Source: CAIWTU01 sp035686205
GTDB lineage: Bacteria; Desulfobacterota; Desulfuromonadia; Geobacterales; Geobacteraceae
Reading direction: 5' to 3'
Assembly: GCA_035686205.1 (NCBI GenBank)
Contig: DASRZQ010000173.1
Span: 28,443 to 92,442 of the forward strand
DNA length: 64,000 bases
Shown here: in pieces, positions 26,665-34,762 of the stretch
Numbering within the stretch: the stretch's first letter is position 1
How the letters are laid out: each line of letters opens with the position of its first letter
Translations under genes and position numbers: made by a program
Notes under the pieces: generated by a model
Told to the model about the DNA's origin: nothing
The model's database searches: none
The model's input: only the letters and a program-made list of their open reading frames with translations

Positions 26665-27075
26665 TCAATGGTCGTGACCATGATGGCTGCATCCATGTTC
26701 GGCATCCGCGCCCGAACACGTTCCTGCTTCCGCACTGGACTGAATTTGAAGTTCACAAAGTTCGTTTCCTCTGAAAAGTACGACATTTTCCCTGATCGAT
26801 TCCGACTCCGCCTGATAAACCCTGAACCCGCCCATATTCAGCATTTCCAGCATGCCGTCTCCCAGACCGGCGGCTACTATTCCGTCCAGCTGTCTGTGGA
26901 TAAGAGCTTTAAACGGATTGCAGCCGGCATGGGGAGCAAGGCTGTCGCAATTGTCGACGGACTCCGACTTCTCGGTTTCGGTATCTACAATAACAAAAAT
27001 CGGCGCGGAACCGAAGTGACCGAATACGGTCCCGTTAATCCCCTGGTCCGACGCAGTCGGAAAACAAATTTTCAT
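26665..27075 (-). CDS. NifX/NafY-like molybdenum-iron cluster-binding protein
   Basis: 136 residues from the ATG at 27075, chosen for AGGAGG upstream; the open frame continues upstream but there it overlaps the DsrC gene in another phase. The fold is that of the dinitrogenase Fe-Mo cofactor family (MKICFPTASDQGINGTVFGHFGSAPIFVIVD, split here: start, GHFGSAPIF, then GCNPFKALI and VAAGLGDGMLEML). A cysteine/histidine-rich tail (CSGADAEHGCSHHGHDH) could bind metal. No nif genes are visible, so a role in molybdenum or FeS handling outside nitrogenase is likely. Confidence 0.87.
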   Translation of the reverse strand: MKICFPTASDQGINGTVFGHFGSAPIFVIVDTETEKSESVDNCDSLAPHAGCNPFKALIHRQLDGIVAAGLGDGMLEMLNMGGFRVYQAESESIRENVVLFRGNELCELQIQSSAEAGTCSGADAEHGCSHHGHDH

Positions 27076-27245
27076 AACTAATTCCTCCATTTCAAAAGTA
27101 AAGGTAAATTCTATTTTTTCCCATGAACTGTCCATCAAAAGACCATAGCTCTTCCCGACAAAGCTATAACGCCCCCGGTTGCCATGCGTTCCAAAGATTT
27201 GGTTTCCCCGCAAAAAGCTCCAGTCCCCATCCCTTCGAAAGCTTG

Positions 27246-27563
27246 TCACAGACACCCGGTCGGCTTCGGCAAACCGGCCAGCTTGCAGGCCCCCTTGGCC
27301 GGTCCCGATGGAAAGAGCGTTTCTATACGCTTCAAGTCCAGCCCCGTGTCCTTGCATAATTTGCGGATCATGGGCGCAATCGTAAATCGTTGATAATACT
27401 CGCGGATATAGAGAATCACCTTCCAGTGATCGGAAGTCAATTCGGGAATATTTTCCAGTCTGGCAAATGCCCTGGCGACTTCTTCGCTCCATTCTTCCGG
27501 ATTTGCAAGAAAACCGTCGTCATTGAGTTCTACGTCTCTGCCGTCCACCTTGAGAACTGACAT
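27246..27563 (-). CDS. DsrC/TusE-family sulfur carrier with both C-terminal cysteines
   Basis: 105 residues from the ATG at 27563; a codon pair earlier (27569) is also possible. DsrC pattern: VLKVDGRDVELNDDGFLANP near the start and, at the end, KGACKLAGLPKPTGCL, with the two redox cysteines 11 residues apart, one penultimate. TusE has only the last cysteine, so this is DsrC-like and could form an intramolecular or trisulfide link. No dissimilatory sulfite reductase genes are in the window. It lies between a nitroreductase and a NifX-like gene in the same orientation. Confidence 0.9.
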   Translation of the reverse strand: MSVLKVDGRDVELNDDGFLANPEEWSEEVARAFARLENIPELTSDHWKVILYIREYYQRFTIAPMIRKLCKDTGLDLKRIETLFPSGPAKGACKLAGLPKPTGCL

Positions 27564-27635
27564 ATGCATAATCCGCCAACTATTGAAAATTTGCCTGCGT
27601 CATGCCGAACTTGGGTGCAACTTTGCCCAAACGGA

Positions 27636-28208
27636 CTAAAAGTAACTTACCTCAAAAGGCTTTCTCTTGTTCGGGTTCTCGGCAGAAGTTCGGGGGCCAG
27701 CCGGAAAGCCCAGGATAACCGGTGCGACCAGTTCGTAGTTTTTAGGAATACCCAGCTCCTTCATCGTTTCCGGCTCGCCAAAGATATTGTGGGCAAACCC
27801 GATCCAGCAACACCCCAAACCTGATTCCTCGGCAAGGAGATGCAGATTATAGGCGACCATGCTGCAGTCATATACATGCCAGTAAGATTCCCTGTTGCCG
27901 TATATAATGATAAGAACCGGCGCATTGTAAAAAATATTGTATGTCGGATCTTTCATATATTCTACGTATTGCCGCATGTGCGGATTTTTGTCCAGATTTC
28001 TCAGCCAGTGTTCCTTGGCGGCATCCGAATACCTTTTCATCATGGACTTGTCCGTAACGACTGCAAATCTCCAGGGCTGGTTGTTCGAACCGCTCGGGAC
28101 CCATACCGCGTCATTTATGAGCGATTCAACTCTTTCTCCGGATATGGTCTCATCGCTGAAATCTCTGCAACTCCTGCGACCTTTTATGAGATTTTTTAGG
28201 ATATCCAT
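27636..28208 (-). CDS. Nitroreductase-family flavoprotein
   Basis: 190 residues with the usual nitroreductase layout: RRSCRDFSDETIS near 11-23 (flavin phosphate contacts), SGSNNQPWRFAVV near 39-51, and GLGCCWIGFAH near 133. It has a clear ribosome site (AAGGAG). Members reduce nitro compounds, quinones or enones with NAD(P)H, and some act in cofactor metabolism; the context (zinc ribbon, DsrC, ModE box) does not settle which. Confidence 0.9.
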   Translation of the reverse strand: MDILKNLIKGRRSCRDFSDETISGERVESLINDAVWVPSGSNNQPWRFAVVTDKSMMKRYSDAAKEHWLRNLDKNPHMRQYVEYMKDPTYNIFYNAPVLIIIYGNRESYWHVYDCSMVAYNLHLLAEESGLGCCWIGFAHNIFGEPETMKELGIPKNYELVAPVILGFPAGPRTSAENPNKRKPFEVSYF

Positions 28209-28240
28209 GGATTCTCCTTTTGTTGATTTCCGAATCGTCG

Positions 28241-28271
28241 ATTCAGGACATATCGTTATCGTATCCTGAAT
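28241..28271. repeat. Inverted repeat before the nitroreductase gene
   Basis: ATTCAGGA at 28241-28248 and TCCTGAAT at 28264-28271, a perfect 8-base inverted repeat around 15 bases, between the zinc-ribbon stop and the nitroreductase start. It could be an operator or an intercistronic hairpin. Confidence 0.5.
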
Positions 28272-28325
28272 CCCATGAGCTTAATTGAAATTCGGCAGAA
28301 TGCCGATGTTTCAAAGGACCTTATG

Positions 28326-28496
28326 TCAATTTCCGTAAATATTGCTGAGAGTATAGGTCAGGCACTTCACGCATTGAAACTTGTATTGCCCAAGGTGGTG
28401 GAAGCAGAACCATGAACCGCATTTGGAACACTTTTTATTCAAATAGTATTCGGTATCAATCTCTTTTCCGCATATTGCGCATTTCTCTAATGACAT
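28326..28496 (-). CDS. Small zinc-ribbon protein
   Basis: A 56-residue gene that fits no larger frame. It starts MSLEKCAICGKEID and has CAIC, CSKC and a later CVKC pair, six cysteines in CxxC spacing plus a CFHH segment, so it likely binds zinc. A GGAG ribosome site precedes the ATG at 28496. It follows the leader RNA copy B and precedes the nitroreductase, all on the minus strand. No function is known to me. Confidence 0.75.
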   Translation of the reverse strand: MSLEKCAICGKEIDTEYYLNKKCSKCGSWFCFHHLGQYKFQCVKCLTYTLSNIYGN

Positions 28497-28581
28497 AATT
28501 TTTCTCCATGTAATAAATTAATTTGACTACTATCAAAGAAAGACTTGGAATATCCTGGCCTTTCTGTAATATCAATTAAAA

Positions 28582-28672
28582 CAAAACCCACACTTATACT
28601 TATCATGTATCGTTAAGTATTAATGCGGGTTCCGTTAAGTCTGCGCAAGGCAGAGGACGAAATTGGCGCTGA
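28582..28672 (-). ncRNA. Leader RNA element, copy B, with intrinsic terminator
   Basis: Same design as copy A at 25823. The first hairpin has inner arms TCTGC/GCAGA (a U-A pair where copy A has U-G) and outer arms TTTCGT/ACGGAA. The terminator pairs AACCCGCA (plus 28624-28631) with TGTGGGTT (plus 28585-28592), with an inner ATACTTA/TAAGTAT stem of different sequence from copy A, then a TTTTGTTTT run. It lies between the DUF2292-like gene and the zinc-ribbon gene, so it may act between cistrons. Confidence 0.65.
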
Positions 28673-28710
28673 ATGCTGCAATCGGTTTATCCTGTGGCCA
28701 GGATACTATA

Positions 28711-28884
28711 TCACTTAAATGTTTCGGTTTTTTCTATGTAGCTTATTCCGCCGTCCTTGAAACAAATCACAACTTTCCCGGAAAAATTCTCCTGAATGAT
28801 GTTCAGCTCAGACAAGGTATCCGAAACCTTCTTTTTCCAGACGGAATTCGGCAACTTCATATCAGTAACGACTTGCCTTCGCAT
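28711..28884 (-). CDS. DUF2292/YezD-like small protein
   Basis: 57 residues if the start is the ATG at 28884, which has GAGAGG upstream; the frame is open to 28989 with further ATGs at 28989 and 28968. The C-terminal stretch GKVVICFKDGGISYIEKTE resembles the DUF2292 family, in which a short basic helix is followed by a two-strand VxxxxxDGxVxxIE pattern. It is the first cistron behind the ModE-type promoter at 29026. The function of this family is unknown. Confidence 0.6.
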   Translation of the reverse strand: MRRQVVTDMKLPNSVWKKKVSDTLSELNIIQENFSGKVVICFKDGGISYIEKTETFK

Positions 28885-29025
28885 GCTTACATCAGGCCTC
28901 TCTGCCAGCGATATCTGCTTATGGAAACCATTTCTGTTTCTTGTCATATGCACTTTTGATACTTTCATGACCGCAACAAAAGAGAACATCGAACTTCTGC
29001 AGAACCATGGATCCCGTAACCTATT

Positions 29026-29057
29026 CGTTATATATAATATTATATAGCGAATTGCAA
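29026..29057 (-). promoter_or_regulatory. ModE-type operator overlapping promoter of the DUF2292/DsrC/NifX cluster
   Basis: CGTTAT (29026-29031), 12 bases, ATAGCG (29044-29049), one mismatch to the consensus arm. On the minus strand -35 TTGCAA (29052-29057), a 17-base spacer and -10 TATATA (29029-29034). The -35 sequence and the spacing are identical to the promoter at 26040. Confidence 0.75.
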
Positions 29058-29185
29058 GGAATAATTTTTATTTGCGGTTTCACATGCAATATTCTTTTCA
29101 TTTTTCACCGGCTAACTCCGGTCGTTCCCAAATATTATAATATTGCACAAAAAACTGCATATGATATATTCACGCAGCTTCTTTC

Positions 29186-30604
29186 GTGAATAAACTACAA
29201 TACTTGGGACTTGAAGTTGCCCGAAAGCGCACTCAAGTTATCCTGGAGAGACGTAAATACAGCATGAACACAGGCATCCGGCAGGAAACAGAGCGGGAGA
29301 GCAGGCAACTTGCCGACAAGCGGGAGGAACTGGAGTCTCTAAAAAAACACCTTGGCAGAATGGAGCGGATTTTATCCAGATTGAAGGTTGAGATAGGCAC
29401 ATTAAGAAAAATGTACGCCGAAATACTCGACCCGAAAATCCGGGAACTCGATAACCTGAACAGGGTCCTGTCGGACTCGTCCGAAGTAGGAAAACGCATA
29501 TCAGCCGAAAAAGTTTTACGCGGGCCGTCATTTACCCGTGACCGAAACAATGAAATTAATGACATTCCGGGGCAAAATCGCGGCTGCGACCAGAGTTCAT
29601 GCTTCCCCGGCAGCTTCAAGGATTTGTACCGGAAAGTGGCCAAGGCAATTCATCCGGACCTGTCGACCAACGAGGAAGAAAAAAAATGGCGGCAGAAACT
29701 GATGGCGGAGGCAAATAACGCATATGCAAAAAGAGACCGCGAATCGCTCCGGGCAATTCTGAAACAGTGGGAAAATGCTCCCGGGTCCTGTGCAGACGGG
29801 AATGCGGCAGCGGAAATATCCCTGTTGCAGCGCAAGATTTCCTGGGTTAAAGAGCGAATACGCGCTGTTGAGGAAGAAATAGAGAAACTCAAGGAAACCG
29901 ATATTTACAGCCTGCTGGTAAAAGTCGAGGAGTCTCAGTTCGAGGGCATAGACCTGCTTGCAGAAATGGCCAGGAAGATAGATGCCGACATCGAAACGGC
30001 CCGCGAACGGTTGCGCGGCGTCTTCGGGAGAAAAAATGATTCAACTTCCCATGTAGATGACCATTTCAATGGCGGTCGTTCAATTTGCTTCCCTTCAAAC
30101 CGGTCCGTTGGGACGCTTTTTGTCAGGAAAATCCGGTCGGAAAGTTTCCTGGACTGGCAAAACATCGCGGATGCGCGGGGAGAAGTTTTCATCCCGGCGG
30201 GAAAATGCCTGCGACTTGATGTAAAAACCAGGCTTGAAGATATTTCCGAGTGTTTGAACACGATAGGCCCAAACGATCTCGATGCACTTTTTCTTCATGG
30301 TTCGGACGATGCGGACCTTAAATTCCTGAAAAGGCTGACCGGTCTTCGGGAACTCTATTTTTCGGGGAAAGGAATAACCGACGCAGGCCTCGAAAACATC
30401 CTGGGACTGAAAAACCTGTCTCGGCTTTATATCTACAATACTTCGATATCCGCCAGCGGGGCGGAGGCACTGCGGTTTTTGGGCGGACTGCGCAGCATCA
30501 CTTTCTGTGGTACCGGTATAACCGAAATTGCCCTGCGGAAAATGAGGCAATCCCTGCCCGGATGCCGTATTACCATACTGAACCACCGGGATGACCTAAA
30601 ATAG
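29186..30604 (+). CDS. Coiled-coil / J-domain / leucine-rich-repeat protein
   Basis: 472 residues from a GTG at 29186; an ATG at 29263 with GGAGAG 13 bases upstream is an alternative. Residues about 25-95 are charged coiled coil. A J-domain-like segment follows near 145-195 (FKDLYRKVAKAIHPDLS, with the HPD tripeptide, then EANNAYAKRDRESLRAIL). Another coiled coil covers about 210-290. The C-terminal third has leucine-rich repeats (LRELYFSGKGITDAGLENI, then LSRLYIYNTSISASGAEAL). This combination suggests an Hsp70 co-chaperone recruiting a target via the repeats. I do not recognise the architecture as a named family. Confidence 0.75.
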   Translation: MNKLQYLGLEVARKRTQVILERRKYSMNTGIRQETERESRQLADKREELESLKKHLGRMERILSRLKVEIGTLRKMYAEILDPKIRELDNLNRVLSDSSEVGKRISAEKVLRGPSFTRDRNNEINDIPGQNRGCDQSSCFPGSFKDLYRKVAKAIHPDLSTNEEEKKWRQKLMAEANNAYAKRDRESLRAILKQWENAPGSCADGNAAAEISLLQRKISWVKERIRAVEEEIEKLKETDIYSLLVKVEESQFEGIDLLAEMARKIDADIETARERLRGVFGRKNDSTSHVDDHFNGGRSICFPSNRSVGTLFVRKIRSESFLDWQNIADARGEVFIPAGKCLRLDVKTRLEDISECLNTIGPNDLDALFLHGSDDADLKFLKRLTGLRELYFSGKGITDAGLENILGLKNLSRLYIYNTSISASGAEALRFLGGLRSITFCGTGITEIALRKMRQSLPGCRITILNHRDDLK

Positions 30605-30649
30605 AAAGGCATGCCCGCCTGGCCCGGCAAGGGCAGCCGGGCGGCAAGG

Positions 30650-32059
30650 TCACCTTTGCAACAGGTGATTTATCGCACCGTCGGCGGCTTTCAGAGCTGC
30701 CGCCACACAATCGTTCAGCCCAACACCCCTGTAGGAATTCCCGGTCAGAAACACGCCAGGCTGCAGACGGCACTGCTCGTCCAGAGCGGCCAGTCTCCTG
30801 CCGTGTCCCGAAGTATATTGGGGGATTGCCTTCTCATGACGGAATATCCGCACAAAAGAAGGAGCTTCCTTTATTCCCATTATGTTTCTCAGGTCGTCGC
30901 CGACCCCTTTCACGACTTCGTCGTCTGACAGACTGATCCGGTCGGGGAAACAAGCTCCGCCCAACATGCTTCTCAGCAGGACTTTGCCCTCCGGGGCTCG
31001 GTTCTCGAAAATGCTGGAATCCCAGAGGGTCCCCAGGGTATTTTTCTTTTCTTCCTTCGTTATCAGGTAACCGAATCCGCCCAGGTCATGCTCGATCTTT
31101 TCCCTCTCATATCCGAAACAGACAACGACCATTGATGCATACGGGATCGTATCGAGGACTTCGCCCATCCCGGGGCTTAAATCCCTGACAATATCAGCGG
31201 AAGCATACGACGGCGCGGCCAGAATCACCACATCGGCATCCAAAGCGCCGCTTTCGGTGTGAACCTGGTAAGGAAGGGTTGTTCCCCTGCTTACCCCAGA
31301 CACCGCTTTTCCACCCATAACGGTATTGTCGTCGAGGTTTTCCGCCAGAATATCCGTAAGTTCCTGGATGCCTCCCCGAAAAGAAGTAAGAATACCGCCA
31401 GGCCCGGCGGCACTTGAGACAACCTTGCCTGCCTTTCTTTCCTTTCTTTTCTTGTTCGCAAGCCGGACCATTGCCATGACAAGGCTTCCGTACTCCTTTT
31501 CCAGTTCGGCTATTCGCGGAAAACAGGAAGCGAGAGACATCGTTTCGGGGTCGCCTGCGAAGATGCCGGATACCATCGGTGCAATGAGCTTCCCCAATGC
31601 CTCCGCCCCCAGCCTGCGCCGGCCGAATGACGCCAGGGTTTCATCTATACCGGCCGGAGGACCGGGAATAAAGGGTTCCATCGCCAGGCGCAATTTGCCG
31701 GGCCAGGAAATGAGCTTTGACCGGAAAAAAGCCAGGCCGTTTTCCGGAAGCTGATGGAGGACGCCTTCCGAATAGATAAACCGCTTGCGGGCATTGTCAT
31801 TGCTTCTGAGAAGCCTGTCACTGACATTCAGGCTCCGGCAGAGATCCAGCGTTTGCGGCTTGCTGTCGAGAAAACCGTTCGGCCCCCATTCGCAGAGATA
31901 TCCTTCATCCCTGATGCTCCAAATCTTGCCGCCGAATCTTTTCTCCTTCTCAAGCAGGGTAACGTCCAGCTCCAGACCCGCGGCCCTTGACCTTTCACGC
32001 AAAAGATAGGCTGTCGCCAGCCCGGAAATACCGCCGCCGACAACGATCGCTTTTTTCAT
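30650..32059 (-). CDS. hemG: Protoporphyrinogen oxidase (HemG/HemY family)
   Basis: 469 residues, the usual length. The N-terminal FAD-binding motif is VVGGGISGLATAYLL, and the GG doublet with FGGKIWSI follows near 42. Near the C-terminus GVFLTGNSYRGVGLNDCVAAA closes the flavin site. The enzyme oxidises protoporphyrinogen IX before iron insertion, and a strict or facultative anaerobe must use an acceptor other than oxygen, or be exposed to oxygen. Strong ribosome site GAGGAGG. It is followed upstream by marR in the same orientation, with no other haem gene nearby. Confidence 0.92.
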   Translation of the reverse strand: MKKAIVVGGGISGLATAYLLRERSRAAGLELDVTLLEKEKRFGGKIWSIRDEGYLCEWGPNGFLDSKPQTLDLCRSLNVSDRLLRSNDNARKRFIYSEGVLHQLPENGLAFFRSKLISWPGKLRLAMEPFIPGPPAGIDETLASFGRRRLGAEALGKLIAPMVSGIFAGDPETMSLASCFPRIAELEKEYGSLVMAMVRLANKKRKERKAGKVVSSAAGPGGILTSFRGGIQELTDILAENLDDNTVMGGKAVSGVSRGTTLPYQVHTESGALDADVVILAAPSYASADIVRDLSPGMGEVLDTIPYASMVVVCFGYEREKIEHDLGGFGYLITKEEKKNTLGTLWDSSIFENRAPEGKVLLRSMLGGACFPDRISLSDDEVVKGVGDDLRNIMGIKEAPSFVRIFRHEKAIPQYTSGHGRRLAALDEQCRLQPGVFLTGNSYRGVGLNDCVAAALKAADGAINHLLQR

Positions 32060-32100
32060 GATGCCTCCTCAAACGTTTATTGAGACGAATTCATTTCCAT

Positions 32101-32529
32101 TCATTCCAGCTTCCCCAGGACTTCCACAAGGGTCTCCAGGGCAGCCACAAGTCTCTGCTGGTCCTTTTCCGATAGCCTGGCCAACAGAACCCTGTAGTTT
32201 TCGACTATTCCATCCCCCAGTTCACCAATAAGCTTCTTGCCCTGTTCCGTCGGATGAATGATTATCCGGCGCCGGCTTTCCGAATCCGTCCTTCTGCCGA
32301 CGAGCCCCAGGTTTACAAGCTTGTCAACCATCTCGCTGGCGGAGCTCATGGCGATCTTAAGGTCACCGGCCAGCGAATTCAGGGAACAGCTCCCTTTATC
32401 GTTAATTGCCAGCAACATCTTGAATTGATTGTATGAGAGGTCCATACCTTCGTGGAGCATGCTGCGGATCCTTCCCATCACCCTGATGATGGACGGATAA
32501 AGACCGGCAATCCGTTCAATTTTTTCCAT
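32101..32529 (-). CDS. MarR-family transcriptional regulator
   Basis: 142 residues from the ATG at 32529 (MEKIERIAGLYPSII), preceded by GGGAG; the frame is open 33 codons further. The winged helix is visible: LSYNQFKMLLAINDKGSCSLNSLAGDLKIAMSSASEMVDKL as recognition region (in pieces), DSESRRRIIIHPTEQGKKL as the wing. It is transcribed toward hemG 41 bases away and is divergent from cbpA-like dnaJ. The ATTATTTCGT palindrome upstream is a likely operator. Ligand unknown. Confidence 0.88.
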   Translation of the reverse strand: MEKIERIAGLYPSIIRVMGRIRSMLHEGMDLSYNQFKMLLAINDKGSCSLNSLAGDLKIAMSSASEMVDKLVNLGLVGRRTDSESRRRIIIHPTEQGKKLIGELGDGIVENYRVLLARLSEKDQQRLVAALETLVEVLGKLE

Positions 32530-32652
32530 GCAATCTCCCAGATGCATTCCGGACTTCAATTCAGCAATGCAAAGCCCGATTGCGTTATTAACAGCCGGAC
32601 CGGCGGTTACCGGTCGTCCGGACGGCAAAGTACAGATAAAATTTGTTATTTG

Positions 32653-32707
32653 ATTATTTCGTCATATTAACTGTTCGGTTTCCTAAATATTAACAATACG
32701 AAATAAT
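32653..32707. promoter_or_regulatory. Palindrome in the marR/dnaJ divergent region
   Basis: ATTATTTCGT (32653-32662) and ACGAAATAAT (32698-32707) are perfect inverted copies 35 bases apart. The centre contains two direct copies of ATATTAAC. Either could be the MarR operator. The position, just upstream of the MarR start, fits autoregulation. Confidence 0.6.
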
Positions 32708-32734
32708 TTGTCAATCGAAAATTTTAACATCCTG

Positions 32735-32763
32735 TTGACATGGCAATAATCTGCGATTACATT
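32735..32763 (+). promoter_or_regulatory. Sigma-70-type promoter of the CbpA-type dnaJ
   Basis: -35 TTGACA (32735-32740), 17 bases, -10 TACATT (32758-32763). Transcription would begin near 32770, leaving about 23 bases before the ATG at 32793. Confidence 0.75.
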
Positions 32764-32792
32764 CGAATAGATTTAATTGAAAGGACAGTCAG

Positions 32793-33683
32793 ATGGACTA
32801 CAAGGACTACTATCAGGTCCTCGGCCTGAAAAAGGGCGCCACTAACGAAGAAATCAAGAGGGCTTACCGCAAGCTGGCCGTCAAATATCATCCCGACAAG
32901 AATCCCGGTGACAAGTCGGCCGAAGAGAAATTCAAGGAAATAAACGAAGCGTATGCGGTTCTGTCCGATCCGCAGAAGAAGACCCAGTACGACCAGTTCG
33001 GCTCGACGGATTTTCATCGTCGCTTTTCGCAGGAGGACATATTCCGCGGTTTCGACGTCGGGGATATCTTCAAGGACCTGGGATTCGGGACGGAGGATAT
33101 TTTTTCCCGCATATTCGGCGGCGGAAATTTTCAGCAGGGGCCGAGGTTCAGGAGCAGGAAAAGGCGTGGCGAGGATTTCAACACCGATCTCCATATTTCT
33201 TTCCGCGAAGCGGCCCAGGGCGTTGAAAAGCGCGTTGCGTTCATGAGGAACGGGGTCCGCGAGGAGCTGTCGGTCAAAGTGCCCGCAGGGATTGCGAACG
33301 GCGCCAAATTGAGGGTCGCAGGCAAAGGCGGCAAAGGAACCGAGGGCGGTCCGGCGGGAGACCTGTATCTGACCGTCAAGGTGGGCAGCGACCCGGTCTT
33401 CACGCGCGAGAACGACGACATAATCGTCGAAAAGGCAATCCGTTTTTCTGAAGCAGCCCTTGGAACGTCCCTGGAAGTGCCTACGCTGGAAGGAAGCAGG
33501 AGAATAAAAATCCCGGCGGGGATCCAGCCGGGAACAAAGATACGCCTGAAAGGCTTCGGATTCCCCCAACTCGGGAAAAACAGCCGGGGTGATCTCTTTG
33601 TCAGGATAGGGCTGACCGTCCCGGAACATCTGACCGAGACACAGAAAAAGCTTTTGCTTGAACTTGCCGAATCGGGCCTCTGA
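32793..33683 (+). CDS. CbpA-type DnaJ co-chaperone (no zinc finger)
   Basis: 296 residues. J domain at 1-70 with YHPDKNPGDKSAEEKFKEIN, i.e. the HPD tripeptide. A G/F-rich linker (FRGFDVGDIFKDLGFGTEDIF) follows, then two DnaJ C-terminal substrate-binding domains (SVKVPAGIANGAKLRVAGKGG and TLEGSRRIKIPAGIQPGTKIRLKG, quoted in part). The CxxCxGxG zinc fingers of classical DnaJ are absent, so this is a CbpA-like type B chaperone. It works with DnaK. It is divergent from marR, so it may share regulation. Confidence 0.92.
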   Translation: MDYKDYYQVLGLKKGATNEEIKRAYRKLAVKYHPDKNPGDKSAEEKFKEINEAYAVLSDPQKKTQYDQFGSTDFHRRFSQEDIFRGFDVGDIFKDLGFGTEDIFSRIFGGGNFQQGPRFRSRKRRGEDFNTDLHISFREAAQGVEKRVAFMRNGVREELSVKVPAGIANGAKLRVAGKGGKGTEGGPAGDLYLTVKVGSDPVFTRENDDIIVEKAIRFSEAALGTSLEVPTLEGSRRIKIPAGIQPGTKIRLKGFGFPQLGKNSRGDLFVRIGLTVPEHLTETQKKLLLELAESGL

Positions 33684-33710
33684 GCCCGATTCGCGGGGAA
33701 GTACCGGGTT

Positions 33711-34670
33711 TCACCGCCGATAATCGACCAGTGCGTTTTTCCTGAGATCGGCAAGCCACTGGTTAAATCTCTCCTCGGATTTTTTCTTGTAGAGAAGGTC
33801 AGCGATTTCCCCTTTTACATTTTCGAACGGCTTAAGCTCGCCATGAGAGCGGCTTTCCAGCTTCACGACATGAATGCCCGACTGCGTTGCAAATGGCTCG
33901 CTGATTTCACCGGGCTTCAGTTTTGCCAGAACATTGTCGAATTCCGGAAGCATTTCCCCCTTTTTGAAAGCCCCGAGGTCGCCGCCGTCCTTCGCCGAGG
34001 GATCCTGGGAATATTTCCTGGCAAGCTCTTCAAAGTTCTTGCCGCTTTTCGCTTCGGCATAGATCGAAGAAATTGAATCCCTTATCCGCTTCTTCTCGGC
34101 TTCCGTGGCGTCGGCGGGAATATTCAAAGTAATCAGGCGGGCGTGATAGATTTCCTCTTTTTCGAATTTCTCCGGGTTCGTCGTGTAGTAATCCCGGATA
34201 TCCTTTTCTGAAATCTGAATCTTGGAACGCACCTCCATGCTTATCAGGCGCAGCTTCTCCAGCTGCTCCCTGAGCTGGGACTTGTATTCCTCAAAACTGA
34301 TCCCCTGGTTCTTCAAAGCCTCCACAAGCGTTTCCTGCGAGATGTTATTCTGCCTCTTGACGTCTTCCATAGCCTGCTTGACTTCATCGTCACTGACCTT
34401 AATGTCAAGCTCTTTTATTTTCATCGCGATAAGCTTCTGGTTGATTAACGAATTCAAAGCGGCTTCAGGAGACGGGGCCTTGTCGCCATCGGGCAAAAAA
34501 GGATTTTTCCCGGCCATTTTTGCCATGTTGCCCTGTTCCTTCTGGACTTCATAGAGCGTAACCGGTTCGTCGTTGACAATGGCCACTATACGGTCGATCT
34601 GCTCGGCCGAGGCGGCAACGGACAGAAACAGCACAACGGAAAAAACATAAATTTCAAGAGCTCTTTTCAT
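33711..34670 (-). CDS. surA: SurA-type periplasmic peptidylprolyl isomerase
   Basis: 319 residues with a signal peptide ending near ASAEQ (about residue 22). A SurA N-terminal domain (IVAIVNDEPVTLYEV) is followed by a single parvulin domain at about 175-275 (SAKDGGDLGAFKKGEMLPEF, in part). E. coli SurA has two parvulin domains, so this is the shorter form common in deltaproteobacteria. It assists outer-membrane protein folding. It lies next to a second parvulin lipoprotein and mfd, in the same orientation. Confidence 0.9.
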   Translation of the reverse strand: MKRALEIYVFSVVLFLSVAASAEQIDRIVAIVNDEPVTLYEVQKEQGNMAKMAGKNPFLPDGDKAPSPEAALNSLINQKLIAMKIKELDIKVSDDEVKQAMEDVKRQNNISQETLVEALKNQGISFEEYKSQLREQLEKLRLISMEVRSKIQISEKDIRDYYTTNPEKFEKEEIYHARLITLNIPADATEAEKKRIRDSISSIYAEAKSGKNFEELARKYSQDPSAKDGGDLGAFKKGEMLPEFDNVLAKLKPGEISEPFATQSGIHVVKLESRSHGELKPFENVKGEIADLLYKKKSEERFNQWLADLRKNALVDYRR

Positions 34671-34762
34671 TTTTCGCTTCTTTTTTTAATGGTTGAGATG
34701 GATTTGAATCGGATGACCGGAACATTTATGCCGTTTAAGCACAGCTGCGTTCGTCCGCGCGA

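Noticed and set aside
26665..27492. A 275-codon form of the NifX-like protein
   Set aside because: The extra N-terminal part overlaps the DsrC-like gene in another phase, while the ATG at 27075 has a strong ribosome site.
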